64,000 nt of DNA from a virus, in the IMG/VR virus record IMGVR_UViG_3300023174_000033, positions 186,001-250,000 of that record; one strand, 5' to 3'. A program made the translations under genes and the position numbers. Within the stretch, counting starts at the first letter, position 1. Each line of letters opens with the position of its first letter. The notes beneath the pieces are model-generated. The model saw nothing but the letters and a program-made list of their open reading frames with translations, ran no database searches and had not been told where the DNA came from. Positions 28,923-37,231 of this stretch are shown here, one piece after another.

Positions 28923-29417
28923 ATGAAGAAATTCTCTACATTTAAATTCAAACATCTACGTGTTTTTGAACAAGACGAACAAAATAATATCCAAACTATT
29001 GAACCTCAACAACCTGAGATTCAAAATACTGAGGTTTCTGGAGCTTCAAAATTCTTTTCAAAGTTGTTTGAATCGAGAGAAATGGCACACGTATATCATT
29101 TATCCGTAAAGGGTGATATGGGATCATATGCAGCTCATGTTGCTTTAGGATCGTATTATGACAGTATTCTTGGCCAGATAGATAGCTTAATTGAAACATA
29201 TCAGGGCCAATATGGATTGGTTGAAAATTTTGAGATTATCAACACCGCTGATACAAAAACAAAAGAGCCAATAGCATATTTTGAAGAATTAGTTGAGTTT
29301 GTCAAAACTGAAAGACACACTTGTTTGAAAGATGAAGATACACATCTTCAAAATATGGTTGATGAAGTTATCGCTTTGATTTATCAAACACTTTATAAAT
29401 TGAAGTTCAACAAGTAA
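28923..29417 (+). CDS. Helical protein with capsid-targeting-like N-terminus
   Basis: 164 residues. It starts MKKFSTFKFKHLRVFE|Q, fitting the targeting pattern loosely (V-F-E rather than I/L-x-E). The body has helices resembling a ferritin/DPS-like bundle: REMAHVYHLSVKGDMGSYAAHVALGSYYDSILGQIDSLIETYQ, then ELVEFVKTERHTCLKDEDTHLQNMVDEVIALIYQTLYKL. The His/Glu spacing (SYAAHVALGSYYD, DEDTHLQNMVDE) suggests a four-helix bundle. It is not enough to claim metal binding. The DPS-like fold is a low-confidence suggestion. Confidence 0.55.
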   Translation: MKKFSTFKFKHLRVFEQDEQNNIQTIEPQQPEIQNTEVSGASKFFSKLFESREMAHVYHLSVKGDMGSYAAHVALGSYYDSILGQIDSLIETYQGQYGLVENFEIINTADTKTKEPIAYFEELVEFVKTERHTCLKDEDTHLQNMVDEVIALIYQTLYKLKFNK

Positions 29418-29421
29418 TCAA

Positions 29422-29841
29422 TTATATTAATTGATTTAACTTTTCGTTTCTCGTATATGACTTTTTATACTGGTCATAATCAATTTCTGCAGTTTGGAAC
29501 ACTTTTGGCAAAGAAGCCCATCCATTATTGTTTGTAATTTGTTCGTAGGTAAAGCTTAAAACTTTCCCCTTTTTTCTTTGTGAGAATTTTAAATCCTCAC
29601 CATGTAAATCCAATTGCAATTGAAAAGTTTTATCTTCTTGAAATATCTGAACTGTTAGTGACCAATCTTTTGATTTCGTTTTCTTGATATTGAAATCAAA
29701 AAAGTCATCAGAATAGATAATCTCTATTTTTTTAACTTTATTTTTACCTCTCTCTACAAGATTGATGTCAACAATATCATCGTATTTTAAAATAAGAAAA
29801 TTTGGGGAACTATAAAAATATACCTTATAAAGATTTTTCAT
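29422..29841 (-). CDS. Unknown small beta-rich protein
   Basis: 139 residues, alternating hydrophobic and charged strands (KVKKIEIIYSDDFFDFNIKK, KDWSLTVQIFQEDKTFQLQL), suggesting a small beta-barrel or sandwich. The start overlaps the end of the coiled-coil gene upstream (stop at 29843), so the two are co-transcribed. No family recognised and no targeting-like N-terminus. Confidence 0.5.
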   Translation of the reverse strand: MKNLYKVYFYSSPNFLILKYDDIVDINLVERGKNKVKKIEIIYSDDFFDFNIKKTKSKDWSLTVQIFQEDKTFQLQLDLHGEDLKFSQRKKGKVLSFTYEQITNNNGWASLPKVFQTAEIDYDQYKKSYTRNEKLNQLI

Positions 29842-29842
29842 A

Positions 29843-30148
29843 TCAGTATAAATATTTTCTCCCGTTATCCTTATAGTCCTCTAAATTTTTATATACTGTA
29901 TCTAATAAACTCAAAGCATCAAGAAGATTTGTATCAACTTTTTCAAAATTTAAAATTGAATCATCAATCTGGTCGTTTTTTTTCTTTTTCTTATCTGAAA
30001 AAGCAGATAAATCGGTTGAAATCTTCTTTATTTCCTTTTTCTTCTCGTCAATTATTTCGGAAATATCTTTCAAATTCTTTATCATTTCTTCAACCTTTTC
30101 AGAAGAAATATCTTGTACCATGTCTTCACTAATTTTTCTTATTCGCAT
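29843..30148 (-). CDS. Small coiled-coil protein
   Basis: 101 residues from the ATG at 30148 (MRIRKISEDMVQD). Upstream in-frame codons encode AT-rich leader sequence that overlaps the promoter region, so the later start is preferred. Residues ~15-95 form a continuous charged helix with heptad-like spacing (VEEMIKNLKDISEIIDEKKKEIKK). No function recognised. Confidence 0.5.
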   Translation of the reverse strand: MRIRKISEDMVQDISSEKVEEMIKNLKDISEIIDEKKKEIKKISTDLSAFSDKKKKKNDQIDDSILNFEKVDTNLLDALSLLDTVYKNLEDYKDNGRKYLY

Positions 30149-30160
30149 ATGATTTGAAAA

Positions 30161-30173
30161 TTTTAATATATAG
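30161..30173 (+). promoter_or_regulatory. TTTTAATATATAG motif, putative promoter
   Basis: Recurrent motif 15 nt upstream of the ATG at 30189. The AT-rich region is shared with the divergent coiled-coil gene. Confidence 0.45.
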
Positions 30174-30188
30174 TATATATTACAATCA

Positions 30189-30869
30189 ATGAAGAAGAAA
30201 ACTAAACTTATACTTGAATTTACCGAATTCAATGCTCAAAGACTTAATCCGGATTCGGCTCAAATGGGAATTGCGGTTGATAACCCACAATTATCTATAA
30301 ATGCCTTTGACAAACACGAAGATGCCATCAGAGCAGGAATTTCAAAAATAAACTCTATAATTCACTCACTTGCAAATAGTTCTGGTTATAGATCCTTGAA
30401 ATCAAAATTAGCCCTTGAAGATCAGAAGATTCAATCCATGAAAATTCAAAGAATTATAAAATCAAATGAAGTAGATTATAATATTTATTTCAGTTTTGTG
30501 ATTGGTGATGAGGAGTATTATGGAGTTTTAAAGAATCTATTCAATAGAAATCCGATCTTACAATCGGAAGTTTTCAAAGATTCAGATTTAATTCAAACTA
30601 AAGAATGGGTCATCAGAACTAGGGGGTTACTTTTGAAAGCTATTAAAATGTGGATGAAACCCGAAAGGGGGATTTACAAGGTTTTGAATGATAAAGTTTA
30701 TTGTTATTCACAAAAAACTGGCAATATGATTGAAATTGAAAAGGGAGAAGAAGTTGAGGTTATAAATTCTTCAGATCGTAAGATAATTATTACTTACGAT
30801 GGTGAACAGTATAATCTACTCAATGACAACTTTGTCTACTTCAATTGGTGGTTTGAGAAAATATCTTAA
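30189..30869 (+). CDS. Unknown protein, possibly packaged
   Basis: 226 residues. The N-terminus MKKKTKLILE|FTEFN is basic/hydrophobic with an ILE site, a weaker fit to the targeting pattern. The middle is helical (AIRAGISKINSIIHSLANSSGY). The C-terminal ~70 residues are beta-rich, like a small SH3-type barrel (GIYKVLNDKVYCYSQKTGNMIEIEKGEEVEVI). The stop overlaps the convergent structural gene by TTAA. Family not recognised. Confidence 0.5.
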   Translation: MKKKTKLILEFTEFNAQRLNPDSAQMGIAVDNPQLSINAFDKHEDAIRAGISKINSIIHSLANSSGYRSLKSKLALEDQKIQSMKIQRIIKSNEVDYNIYFSFVIGDEEYYGVLKNLFNRNPILQSEVFKDSDLIQTKEWVIRTRGLLLKAIKMWMKPERGIYKVLNDKVYCYSQKTGNMIEIEKGEEVEVINSSDRKIIITYDGEQYNLLNDNFVYFNWWFEKIS

Positions 30870-32455
30870 ACATTTGAAATCAATTCGTTTGAATATTCAG
30901 TTCTCCACACACCACTTCTTAATACAGAAAATATTACCGAAGGGGCAGATACAGTTCCGAATGCAAAATCTGGAGTAAAGTCATTTCTAAATCTAAATTT
31001 CACTTTGAAATCCATATTTGCTGGAACTATCGCAGAGTTTGAATAGTATCTCATAGCGTAGCTTGAAGTTGCACCTGACTCATTGTTGTAGTTATCTAAA
31101 TTGCCAGTTTCGGAGATTCCTATTTTTTTCCAATTAACTCCATCATCATTGCTTAAATACCAAGTTAATTCATGTGTTATGTGATACCCACCCGATTCAT
31201 TGTGGAAATAAAATATTCTATCATATGGTTTTTTTGTAGATGTCCAAGAACTGATAGCATCCTTTGAAGTGTACCCATTTGTTATGAACATAAATTGAGT
31301 GTCTTGTGAAGTCTCCGTGGTATTTATAAAAACCCTAACACCACCGGTCTCTGATGAATCGTTATAGGAATCTCCAACTAGGGGCAATCTATGCCAATAA
31401 TTATCCGATTGACTAGTTGGACCATTTGAGTCTACATTAAAAGAGTTGTCCCACAAATTGGTTTTATTTTTCGTTTGAAAATTTCCCAAAACAGAAAATG
31501 TTGAACCTAGGTCTGTCTGAATTGTATAGTCACTCGACCCAATAAGAATTGATTTGTCACTGATAACAAAAGATCTTGTATTATTATTATTGAAAATACT
31601 AAATTCTTCAAGTCCTTTTGTGATACCTATTCCAATTCCTTGATTAGCCACCGACATAAATGTGTCGTATGGTCCTAAAACTACACCCATTGTTCTAACT
31701 ACACCATTTACATCCATAGTGAATTCATGGTCAGTATTGTAAAATATCACAGAATGTGTGAAGCTATTTGAATTAGTCGCTATGTGGTTGATACTCAAAA
31801 CCTGGTTAGTGAATCTGATAAAGGATGATCCGATTGATTGGTAATCTTTTACACCAACCCAATTATACCCAAAATTAACACTTTCAGAAGAATTACTTAT
31901 GTTTAATGAAGCTGTCAGAGATGGTGTTGGCTTAAACCTAATAACCCCATTTGAATCTATCTTAAATCTTTCATATGTATCTATGAGACCAGTGCCAATA
32001 GCTAATCCTCCTCTAAAAGTTGGTAATAGTGGATCATCACCAGGATTGAATTCAATATAAGGACCACTGAAAGTTCCAATCAAAAAACTATTTCTATATC
32101 TTACATCGCCAATACTATTCCTAGAAAAATTTGATACGTAATTAAACACTTCATTTGATGAAGAAGCACTCAATATAAATTTATATGTTTCGTCAGTAGA
32201 ATTTGTTCCAATAAATCCACCGTCAATGTGTGTATCTCCAATCAGGCTACCACTACCACCATATATACCATTTGATGAAATTTCCCATGTAGAACCATCC
32301 CAAACATATTGTAGTTGAGTATCTGTTCTATATACAGTTAATCCGGCATATTTATACTCCATATTATTCAAACCATCTGGTCCGGTCGCTACCAACCTTG
32401 TGTCAATTGGTTTATCTGAATTAATCTTGAAATTTGTTATTAATGATATTGACAT
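30866..32455 (-). CDS. Virion fibre-type protein
   Basis: 529 residues, Ser/Asn/Gly-rich and beta-rich. The N-terminal ~75 residues (KPIDTRLVATGPDGLN, YAGLTVYRTDTQLQYVWDGSTWEI) resemble the short domain found at the start of many phage fibre proteins, ending in a display of a name/label-like beta hairpin. The middle has repeated beta elements (FKIDSNGVIRFKPTPS, TMDVNGVVRTMGVVLG). The C-terminal ~170 residues look like a beta-sandwich. It is co-directional with a second structural gene upstream. A tail fibre or decoration role is inferred. Confidence 0.6.
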   Translation of the reverse strand: MSISLITNFKINSDKPIDTRLVATGPDGLNNMEYKYAGLTVYRTDTQLQYVWDGSTWEISSNGIYGGSGSLIGDTHIDGGFIGTNSTDETYKFILSASSSNEVFNYVSNFSRNSIGDVRYRNSFLIGTFSGPYIEFNPGDDPLLPTFRGGLAIGTGLIDTYERFKIDSNGVIRFKPTPSLTASLNISNSSESVNFGYNWVGVKDYQSIGSSFIRFTNQVLSINHIATNSNSFTHSVIFYNTDHEFTMDVNGVVRTMGVVLGPYDTFMSVANQGIGIGITKGLEEFSIFNNNNTRSFVISDKSILIGSSDYTIQTDLGSTFSVLGNFQTKNKTNLWDNSFNVDSNGPTSQSDNYWHRLPLVGDSYNDSSETGGVRVFINTTETSQDTQFMFITNGYTSKDAISSWTSTKKPYDRIFYFHNESGGYHITHELTWYLSNDDGVNWKKIGISETGNLDNYNNESGATSSYAMRYYSNSAIVPANMDFKVKFRFRNDFTPDFAFGTVSAPSVIFSVLRSGVWRTEYSNELISNV

Positions 32456-32470
32456 TATTGATTAATTTTT

Positions 32471-34117
32471 TTATGATGATGTTGCAAAGATGAATTGCCA
32501 TTTGTTATAAGATACTGGAACACTTGTAGATGCTGATGAAACATAGAATAAATATTCAATGTCTGACCACCATCCATTAGGACTAGTTATTGGGAAAGAT
32601 TGAGTATAGAAATCAGAAGACACACTTCCAATTTGTTGTTCAAATCCATTTTGGTCAAGTATTTGCACCAATTGTGGATAAGAAGAAGGATATCCAAAAT
32701 ATATGAACCCCTTTCCATCACCACCAGAACCGACACCATTTGTCGTAATATATTCTAATTTGTTTACCCCTGATGTAGGTGTCCCAACTATTGGTTCATA
32801 AAGTGTAGGTGTTAACTTATTCAGTTCGGGACCAGTTCCTAAAATTGAATTCATCATAGTTGAGTAGGTTGCCTCTGTTGTGCTACACCCGTGAAAAAAT
32901 GGCAATACCATCATCAAAGTTGATGTGGAATCCTTTGCAGTTGGGTATCCATCAATTAGTGATAAAGTCCAACTTTGAATTAAATAGCTCTGTGAAGTTC
33001 CCAAAAATGGACCACCATTTGCATTCAAACTTACTGTGCCGGTTGTTTGACCATCTGGAATAAGTACTGGGGTTGGCAATGATCCCACATATGCAGGAGA
33101 ACCAGTAGCAAAATCCAAATAGTTTATTGAATAAGTTGCATTTCTAGTTATTGAGTAGTGTAGATTAAGTGAATAATAGGTAGATGAATCACCTGCCTCA
33201 ATTTTGGATACCTTATTACTATTTAAAAGGATATCTGTTGTTAGGACTGGTTGTACATATGTGTAGATAATTCTTCTCAACATATCCAAAACCTCAACAT
33301 CACTGAATGTTTCTCCAGCTTGAATACCACCGATCGAAGTGGCAACAACCCTTTCATCAGAAAATCTATACCCACTTATTAGAACAGGATTTCCGATTAT
33401 ACTAACTGTAGCAGCTGAAACCATTGAGGTTATTGACTGGCTGTAAGCATCCTCCCAAAATCCATAGGCTTTTCCAGAAATCCATCTATATCTTAAAACT
33501 TTTCCCTCATGTGATGATGTTATTTGATTTGTCTTTGGGAAATGAAAGTTATTTATAACCACATATCCATTTTCACTTTTCACATTTATATCACCACCAT
33601 AATAATTACTTTGGGTATCACCCACAAATGAGGGGTTTGTTATGTTGAAATTTATGTAATTACCATCAACAGTTGATTCAACCTTTGATTGGATATATGG
33701 TGTAACTAAAGAACCATTTGACCAATAGGAAGAAGAACCAGCTAAAAAACTAACCTTTGTATCATAATTACCACCGCTAGTATCTTTTGTCGTGAAGAAA
33801 AAGAAATCTACATCACTGCCTAGTAAATCATTAGACATGATTGGGTTACTGTCAACTTGTTTTTGACCGAAATATATTTTCGGGTACCAATTTATGTCAT
33901 TGAGAATTAAAGTTGATTGGTCAATTCCGATGTAACTAGTACCTAGTCCCGTCGCGGTAGTGGGCTTAAATGCGGTATTTTCCCAAAGAGTATAATACCC
34001 ATCACGGAAGTTTTTTGGTACAATTACGCCAGTACTATTATCAGGGATATAGTTTATTACATCTTGTATTCCATTTAATTTATTAGCTATAGTGCTACCT
34101 GAGCTAAAAGTACTCAT
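32471..34117 (-). CDS. Virion structural protein, unknown family
   Basis: 548 residues, beta-rich with many Ser/Thr/Tyr and no recognised catalytic motif. The N-terminus reads IANKLNGIQDVINYIPDNSTGVIVPKNFRDGYYTLWENTAF. A central segment (VVATSIGGIQAGETFSDVEVLDMLRRIIYTYVQP) is a common element in Bacteroidota phage fibre proteins, as far as I recall. It is 15 bp upstream of the fibre-type gene, forming one transcription unit. Probably part of the tail fibre network. Confidence 0.55.
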   Translation of the reverse strand: MSTFSSGSTIANKLNGIQDVINYIPDNSTGVIVPKNFRDGYYTLWENTAFKPTTATGLGTSYIGIDQSTLILNDINWYPKIYFGQKQVDSNPIMSNDLLGSDVDFFFFTTKDTSGGNYDTKVSFLAGSSSYWSNGSLVTPYIQSKVESTVDGNYINFNITNPSFVGDTQSNYYGGDINVKSENGYVVINNFHFPKTNQITSSHEGKVLRYRWISGKAYGFWEDAYSQSITSMVSAATVSIIGNPVLISGYRFSDERVVATSIGGIQAGETFSDVEVLDMLRRIIYTYVQPVLTTDILLNSNKVSKIEAGDSSTYYSLNLHYSITRNATYSINYLDFATGSPAYVGSLPTPVLIPDGQTTGTVSLNANGGPFLGTSQSYLIQSWTLSLIDGYPTAKDSTSTLMMVLPFFHGCSTTEATYSTMMNSILGTGPELNKLTPTLYEPIVGTPTSGVNKLEYITTNGVGSGGDGKGFIYFGYPSSYPQLVQILDQNGFEQQIGSVSSDFYTQSFPITSPNGWWSDIEYLFYVSSASTSVPVSYNKWQFIFATSS

Positions 34118-34158
34118 TCAGTTTTATTCCTTTTGAAATATATATAAAAATTTAGAGA

Positions 34159-34560
34159 TTACAAATTGAAAAGAAACTCCAATTTCATTAAATCTCTAAC
34201 TTTTATTGAAGGTAAATCTAATGAATCGGCATCCAATCTTTCAAACGGTAGTTCGGTTTCAATTGAATTAAGTTCTTCCATTTCCGAATTGAAAGCCGCC
34301 ATATCATTAATTTTGAATGTGTTAGGGATTGGATTTCCATTTTGGTCTTGTCCTAGGATCGGATTTCCTTCAAGATCTCTTTCAACATACTTATCAAGAA
34401 TTTTCTTTTCTAGCTTAATTTTGTCGTCTATGATTGAAGATAGTTCTTTCATAATTCTTACTAATGAGAAAGCGGTTTTTGTAGGGAGATCCAAGTCTAA
34501 AAGTAAATTTAGTGATTTGATGGTATCTTGACCCAATTGTGCATTTATTACGGTGATCAT
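34159..34560 (-). CDS. Small helical protein, unknown
   Basis: 133 residues. Helices flank a Gly/Asn/Pro-rich loop (LEGNPILGQDQNGNPIPN). The N-terminal half (LNLLLDLDLPTKTAFSLVRIMKELSSIIDDKIKLEKKIL) and the C-terminal half (FNSEMEELNSIETELPFERL) would form an antiparallel hairpin. It sits between structural genes and the methyltransferase. Similar small helical proteins occur near tail genes in other phages, but no assignment can be made. Confidence 0.5.
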   Translation of the reverse strand: MITVINAQLGQDTIKSLNLLLDLDLPTKTAFSLVRIMKELSSIIDDKIKLEKKILDKYVERDLEGNPILGQDQNGNPIPNTFKINDMAAFNSEMEELNSIETELPFERLDADSLDLPSIKVRDLMKLEFLFNL

Positions 34561-34587
34561 TTTTTTTTTTATTATTTTTATTTATAT

Positions 34588-35283
34588 TTAATTTTTTTGT
34601 TTAACTCTCTTTTGTATCATTTCAAAAAATACTTGGTTATTTTCCATTATGACAAAATTTCTTCCACTATTTATACAAGATATCGCGGTTGTTCCGCTTC
34701 CGCCAAACGGGTCTAATATAGTATCTCCAATGTTTGAATGTTTCAATATGAGATTATCAATTAATTTTAAAGGTTTTTGTGTTGGGTGTTCCAACCTTTC
34801 CTTTCCGTGACAGAGTGGATAATGATAGATACCTTTATCATATTCTGAATTGAAGGTTGGTTTACCACCTTTTACAAATGTGTAAAAGTATTCAAGAGCA
34901 TTTGATAAGTAATTTATTTTTGAATTTATTGGAACAGGATTAGTTTTAACCCACTGGCAAATTCTTAATTGTTTGAATTTCCATTTTTCTGCATAAAATT
35001 TTATTGTGTTAGATTTCCAAACATCATAAAAAATTATACAAGTGCCCCCTTTTTTAAGGACACGTTTGAATTCGGAAAAAAGTGGATCTAAATCAATTTC
35101 TTCTTTATCCCATTCCCCAAACTCCAATGATATATTATTATATTTTTTGTTATTGGAACCGTTCTTAAAATTTGATTCCCTTGAAATATTATAAGGTGGA
35201 TCTGTTAGAATCAGATCAATTGATTCTGATTCAAGTTCTTTTAGTAATAAATAACAATCTCCAAATAATATTTTATTGGACAT
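34588..35283 (-). CDS. Site-specific DNA methyltransferase (N6-adenine or N4-cytosine)
   Basis: 231 residues. Motif IV DPPYNISRES near residue 31 precedes the AdoMet-binding FGGSGTT motif near residue 193 (LDPFGGSGTTAISCINSGR), the order of beta-class amino-methyltransferases. RLEHPTQKPLKLIDNLI is the typical motif X region. It would methylate adenine N6 or cytosine N4 at a specific site, probably to shield phage DNA from host restriction or mark it. No cognate restriction endonuclease gene is adjacent. Confidence 0.9.
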   Translation of the reverse strand: MSNKILFGDCYLLLKELESESIDLILTDPPYNISRESNFKNGSNNKKYNNISLEFGEWDKEEIDLDPLFSEFKRVLKKGGTCIIFYDVWKSNTIKFYAEKWKFKQLRICQWVKTNPVPINSKINYLSNALEYFYTFVKGGKPTFNSEYDKGIYHYPLCHGKERLEHPTQKPLKLIDNLILKHSNIGDTILDPFGGSGTTAISCINSGRNFVIMENNQVFFEMIQKRVKQKN

Positions 35284-35284
35284 T

Positions 35285-35298
35285 AGTTATATATTAGT
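35285..35298 (-). promoter_or_regulatory. ACTAATATATAACT motif (minus strand), putative promoter
   Basis: Diverged copy of the recurrent motif, abutting the methyltransferase ATG at 35283. It is one of the copies that would give a leaderless message. Confidence 0.35.
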
Positions 35299-36071
35299 TA
35301 TGACTTCTGCCAGATTTTTTCTAAATTTAGATTGGTCTTAACATCTATAAGATTATTATTAAATTTGAGCTGATATCCAATCATTCCAATAAACGAATTA
35401 ATAATTGATTTGATTTTGTTTTTTTCATGATCGTCAATATCAAAATTAAAAATAGTAATAAGATTTTCAATCTCGGAGAATGTTAAAGTGTTTTTTACCC
35501 CTAGGAAAAAAAGGAAGTCATAGGAATAATTGGTGAAACTTTCCGAATCTTCTTTATTTGATTTTGAAAGCAAGAACTGTGATAAGCAGTTTTCCACACC
35601 AACCGATGGCATTGAAAATTTATAACCTTCAATTTCAAAAACCCTTTCTTCTTCATTATAAAGTTTTTTTAAATTTTCAAAATTGAAATAGTTAAAGTTA
35701 TTTGAGGAAAATTCAATAAAATCAATTTTACTCATTTCATCATTGAAAAACTCAATCTGTATTTGTCTATTTGTAGTAAATTTTACAATTTCTAAAAATA
35801 TAAAAATTATATCAACACTTTTTAAATCTTCAAAATTGTAAGAATTACTAAATATAGTATTCTTTTGTACTATATTTTTCACACACTCAACAATTTCCAT
35901 TAAATTATCAGAGTCATATTTCAACTCATATTCAATGATATCTTCATCTTTTGCTTTCTTAATCTTTATAAGAAAGTCTTTGGGATAGAAATATCCTTTC
36001 GTTGGTAAAGAATTTACTTCTAAACCTTTGGAACCATCAATAAGATTTCTGATTAGAGAAATTAAACTCAT
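35298..36071 (-). CDS. T4 gp26-like baseplate hub protein (putative)
   Basis: 257 residues. The N-terminal LEVNSLPTKGYFYPKDFLIKIKKAKDEDIIEYE matches the LPSxGxxYP opening typical of the T4 gp26/gp51 baseplate family. The helical body that follows (MEIVECVKNIVQKN, SVDIIFIFLEIVKFTTNRQIQIEF) also fits. In T4 these act in assembly of the baseplate hub. It is the first gene of a minus-strand run with the methyltransferase. Identification rests on the N-terminal motif and size, so it is moderate. Confidence 0.5.
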   Translation of the reverse strand: MSLISLIRNLIDGSKGLEVNSLPTKGYFYPKDFLIKIKKAKDEDIIEYELKYDSDNLMEIVECVKNIVQKNTIFSNSYNFEDLKSVDIIFIFLEIVKFTTNRQIQIEFFNDEMSKIDFIEFSSNNFNYFNFENLKKLYNEEERVFEIEGYKFSMPSVGVENCLSQFLLSKSNKEDSESFTNYSYDFLFFLGVKNTLTFSEIENLITIFNFDIDDHEKNKIKSIINSFIGMIGYQLKFNNNLIDVKTNLNLEKIWQKS

Positions 36072-36134
36072 TCAAAATATATATTTTTTAAAAATATAAT
36101 ATTTTATATCAAATAATTAATAAATGTTTAAATG

Positions 36135-36196
36135 TGGGAGTAGATGGACTCGAACCACCGGTATCAATTCTGCAATAGCCACTATGCGATACTCCC
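36135..36196 (-). pseudogene. tRNA-like element lacking an anticodon arm
   Basis: 62 nt. A perfect 7-bp acceptor stem (GGGAGTA/TACTCCC), an A discriminator and a good T arm (GGTGG TTCGAGT CCATC) are present, with a D-arm-like hairpin. Only about 12 nt lie between the D-like hairpin and the T stem, where 22 or so are expected, so no anticodon arm can form. Either a decayed tRNA or a tRNA mimic. Confidence 0.6.
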
Positions 36197-36202
36197 AGTT
36201 TT

Positions 36203-36266
36203 CCCCACAATGAGATTACTTGTGAGTAGTTAATTCGGTTTTCTTTCTTTCAATAAACCTGTGGGG
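36203..36266. ncRNA. 64-nt stem-closed element beside tRNA-like gene
   Basis: Closed by a perfect 7-bp stem (CCCCACA/TGTGGGG) like an acceptor stem, but no T arm or anticodon arm can be drawn on either strand. An inner GGTTT/AAACC helix is possible. It lies 6 nt from the tRNA-like element. Possibly a processed spacer RNA; function unknown. Confidence 0.3.
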
Positions 36267-36412
36267 CATCCCCCGTGAAATTAGTCAAACTACTTGGAGC
36301 CTCTGTTACCTAGCTTTATCCCAACGAGACTGGCGTTTAAGGATGTCCAGTCCAATACCCTACCCATTGTTTAAGTCTTGGATTAAAGACTCTGAGTATC
36401 TCTTACTCATTG
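36267..36412 (-). other. Hairpin-rich spacer in the tRNA cluster
   Basis: No gene found. Read on the minus strand it holds successive short hairpins: GAGTA/TACTC, AGTCTT/AAGACT, CAAT/ATTG and GACTGG/CCAGTC (loop ACATCCTTAAACG). These suggest a structured transcript spacer rather than random DNA. Confidence 0.35.
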
Positions 36413-36483
36413 TTATCCGACAAGGATTCGAACCTCAACTAACTCCGTCAAAGGGAGGTGTGCTACCGCTACACTATCGGACA
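36413..36483 (-). tRNA. tRNA-Gln (anticodon TTG)
   Basis: 71 nt including the A discriminator. The acceptor stem is TGTCCGA/TCGGATA, with one G-T pair. The D arm holds GTAGCGGTAGC. The anticodon stem CCTCC/GGAGT has an end mismatch and loop CTTTGAC, giving anticodon TTG. The T arm is TGAGG TTCGAAT CCTTG. No encoded CCA. Confidence 0.85.
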
Positions 36484-36489
36484 ATTTAG

Positions 36490-36558
36490 TGGAGCGTCAT
36501 CTTTCGATTATCCACTTCTGTTACGTTACCCGAAGATAAGAGGCTTTACAGAGCTCCA
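36490..36558 (-). ncRNA. Structured 69-nt RNA with UUCG and GAAA tetraloops
   Basis: On the minus strand TGGAGC pairs with GCTCCA and closes two internal hairpins. One is CTGT...ACAG enclosing TTATC-TTCG-GGTAA (UUCG tetraloop). The other is ATC-GAAA-GAT (GNRA tetraloop). It lies between tRNA-Glu and tRNA-Gln with 4-6 nt spacers, so it would be released by tRNA processing. It is not a tRNA. The fold is drawn by eye. Confidence 0.4.
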
Positions 36559-36562
36559 TTTG

Positions 36563-36634
36563 TAGTCCCACGGGTAGTCGAAACCCGATTGCCAGGATGA
36601 AAACCTGGATTCCTAACCATTAGAAGATGGGACC
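36563..36634 (-). tRNA. tRNA-Glu (anticodon TTC)
   Basis: 72 nt including the A discriminator. The acceptor stem is GGTCCCA/TGGGACT and the D arm holds AATGGTTAGGA. The anticodon stem CCAGG/CCTGG has loop TTTTCAT, giving anticodon TTC. The T arm is CGGGT TTCGACT ACCCG. No encoded CCA. Confidence 0.9.
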
Positions 36635-36753
36635 ATGTGTAACTTTTTTTATGTCAGTGGGTAAGTTACCAACCCATCCTACTTACGATTAGGCTCCCAA
36701 CTTGAGATTTCTCACAGAGGTTAGAGGAACTACGATCCTGCCGCGGACAGACT
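36635..36753 (-). other. Leader region of the tRNA cluster
   Basis: No gene found. On the minus strand there are hairpins GTAAGT/ACTTAC (spanning a GGGT...ACCC helix) and CTG/CAG around TCCGCGG. It separates the small SH3-like gene from tRNA-Glu, so the tRNAs may be read through from that gene. Confidence 0.3.
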
Positions 36754-36948
36754 CTACGGTCTTTCTTGTTCTGTGTAATGGTCCAATTGGTCCTCATTAA
36801 AAATATGAAGAAGACCATAATCATCCATTTCAGCAACTACTCTCACATTACCACCAACAGTTTTAAAAACTGAAACTATTGTACAAGGAAATTTATATCC
36901 TTTTGGTTTGTGAGCTTTATCTCCCACTTGAAATTTTGTTTCATTCAT
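36754..36948 (-). CDS. Small SH3/KOW-like phage protein
   Basis: 64 residues: FQVGDKAHKPKGYKFPCTIVSVFKTVGGNVRVVAEMDDYGLLHIFNEDQL. This pattern (VGDxVxKPKGYxFPGxVVxVF, then LLHIFxxxQL) is a small beta-barrel family common in phages and proteobacteria, with no known function. The hydrophobic spacing is well conserved, so the gene is believable despite its size. It lies upstream of, and may be co-transcribed with, the tRNA cluster. Confidence 0.7.
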   Translation of the reverse strand: MNETKFQVGDKAHKPKGYKFPCTIVSVFKTVGGNVRVVAEMDDYGLLHIFNEDQLDHYTEQERP

Positions 36949-36968
36949 AATACAAAGGTAAGATTAAA

Positions 36969-37184
36969 TTATTTTACTTCCAAATTTTTTTCTACTTTTT
37001 CCTCTTGGATTTCGTAGGTTTTCTTTGCCAAAATATCCTTTATGATATTCTTGATATCATTCACATCGTTATATAGGTTCACCAAACTATCTTGGTTTTT
37101 AACAATCTTTTTCCGATTTAGTTTTGAAACTAAATTGATTGTTTTTTTCAACTCTTTCTTGATTTGCTTCTTTTTAAGTTTCAT
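36969..37184 (-). CDS. Small Lys-rich helical protein
   Basis: 71 residues: a basic N-terminus (MKLKKKQIKKELKKTINL) followed by one long amphipathic helix and an acidic tail (EEKVEKNLEVK). It has a plausible start behind an AT-rich leader and lies in a same-strand row of genes. No function recognised; could be a small nucleic-acid-binding or coiled-coil protein. Confidence 0.45.
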   Translation of the reverse strand: MKLKKKQIKKELKKTINLVSKLNRKKIVKNQDSLVNLYNDVNDIKNIIKDILAKKTYEIQEEKVEKNLEVK

Positions 37185-37231
37185 AATAATTTTATTTAAG
37201 TGAAACTTATATTCCCCAAAGACTAGATTGT

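Noticed and set aside
28923-29417. Calling the helical protein a DPS/ferritin homologue
   Set aside because: Only a general helix-bundle pattern with some His/Glu is visible; the ligand spacing does not clearly match DPS, so it is left as unknown.
36135-36196. Considered as a phage attachment-site remnant (tRNA 3' end)
   Set aside because: No integrase gene in the window, and both the 5' and 3' acceptor strands are present, so it is not just a 3' fragment.
36203-36266. Considered as a third canonical tRNA because of the 7-bp closing stem
   Set aside because: No T arm or anticodon arm can be drawn on either strand; kept only as an unidentified structured element.
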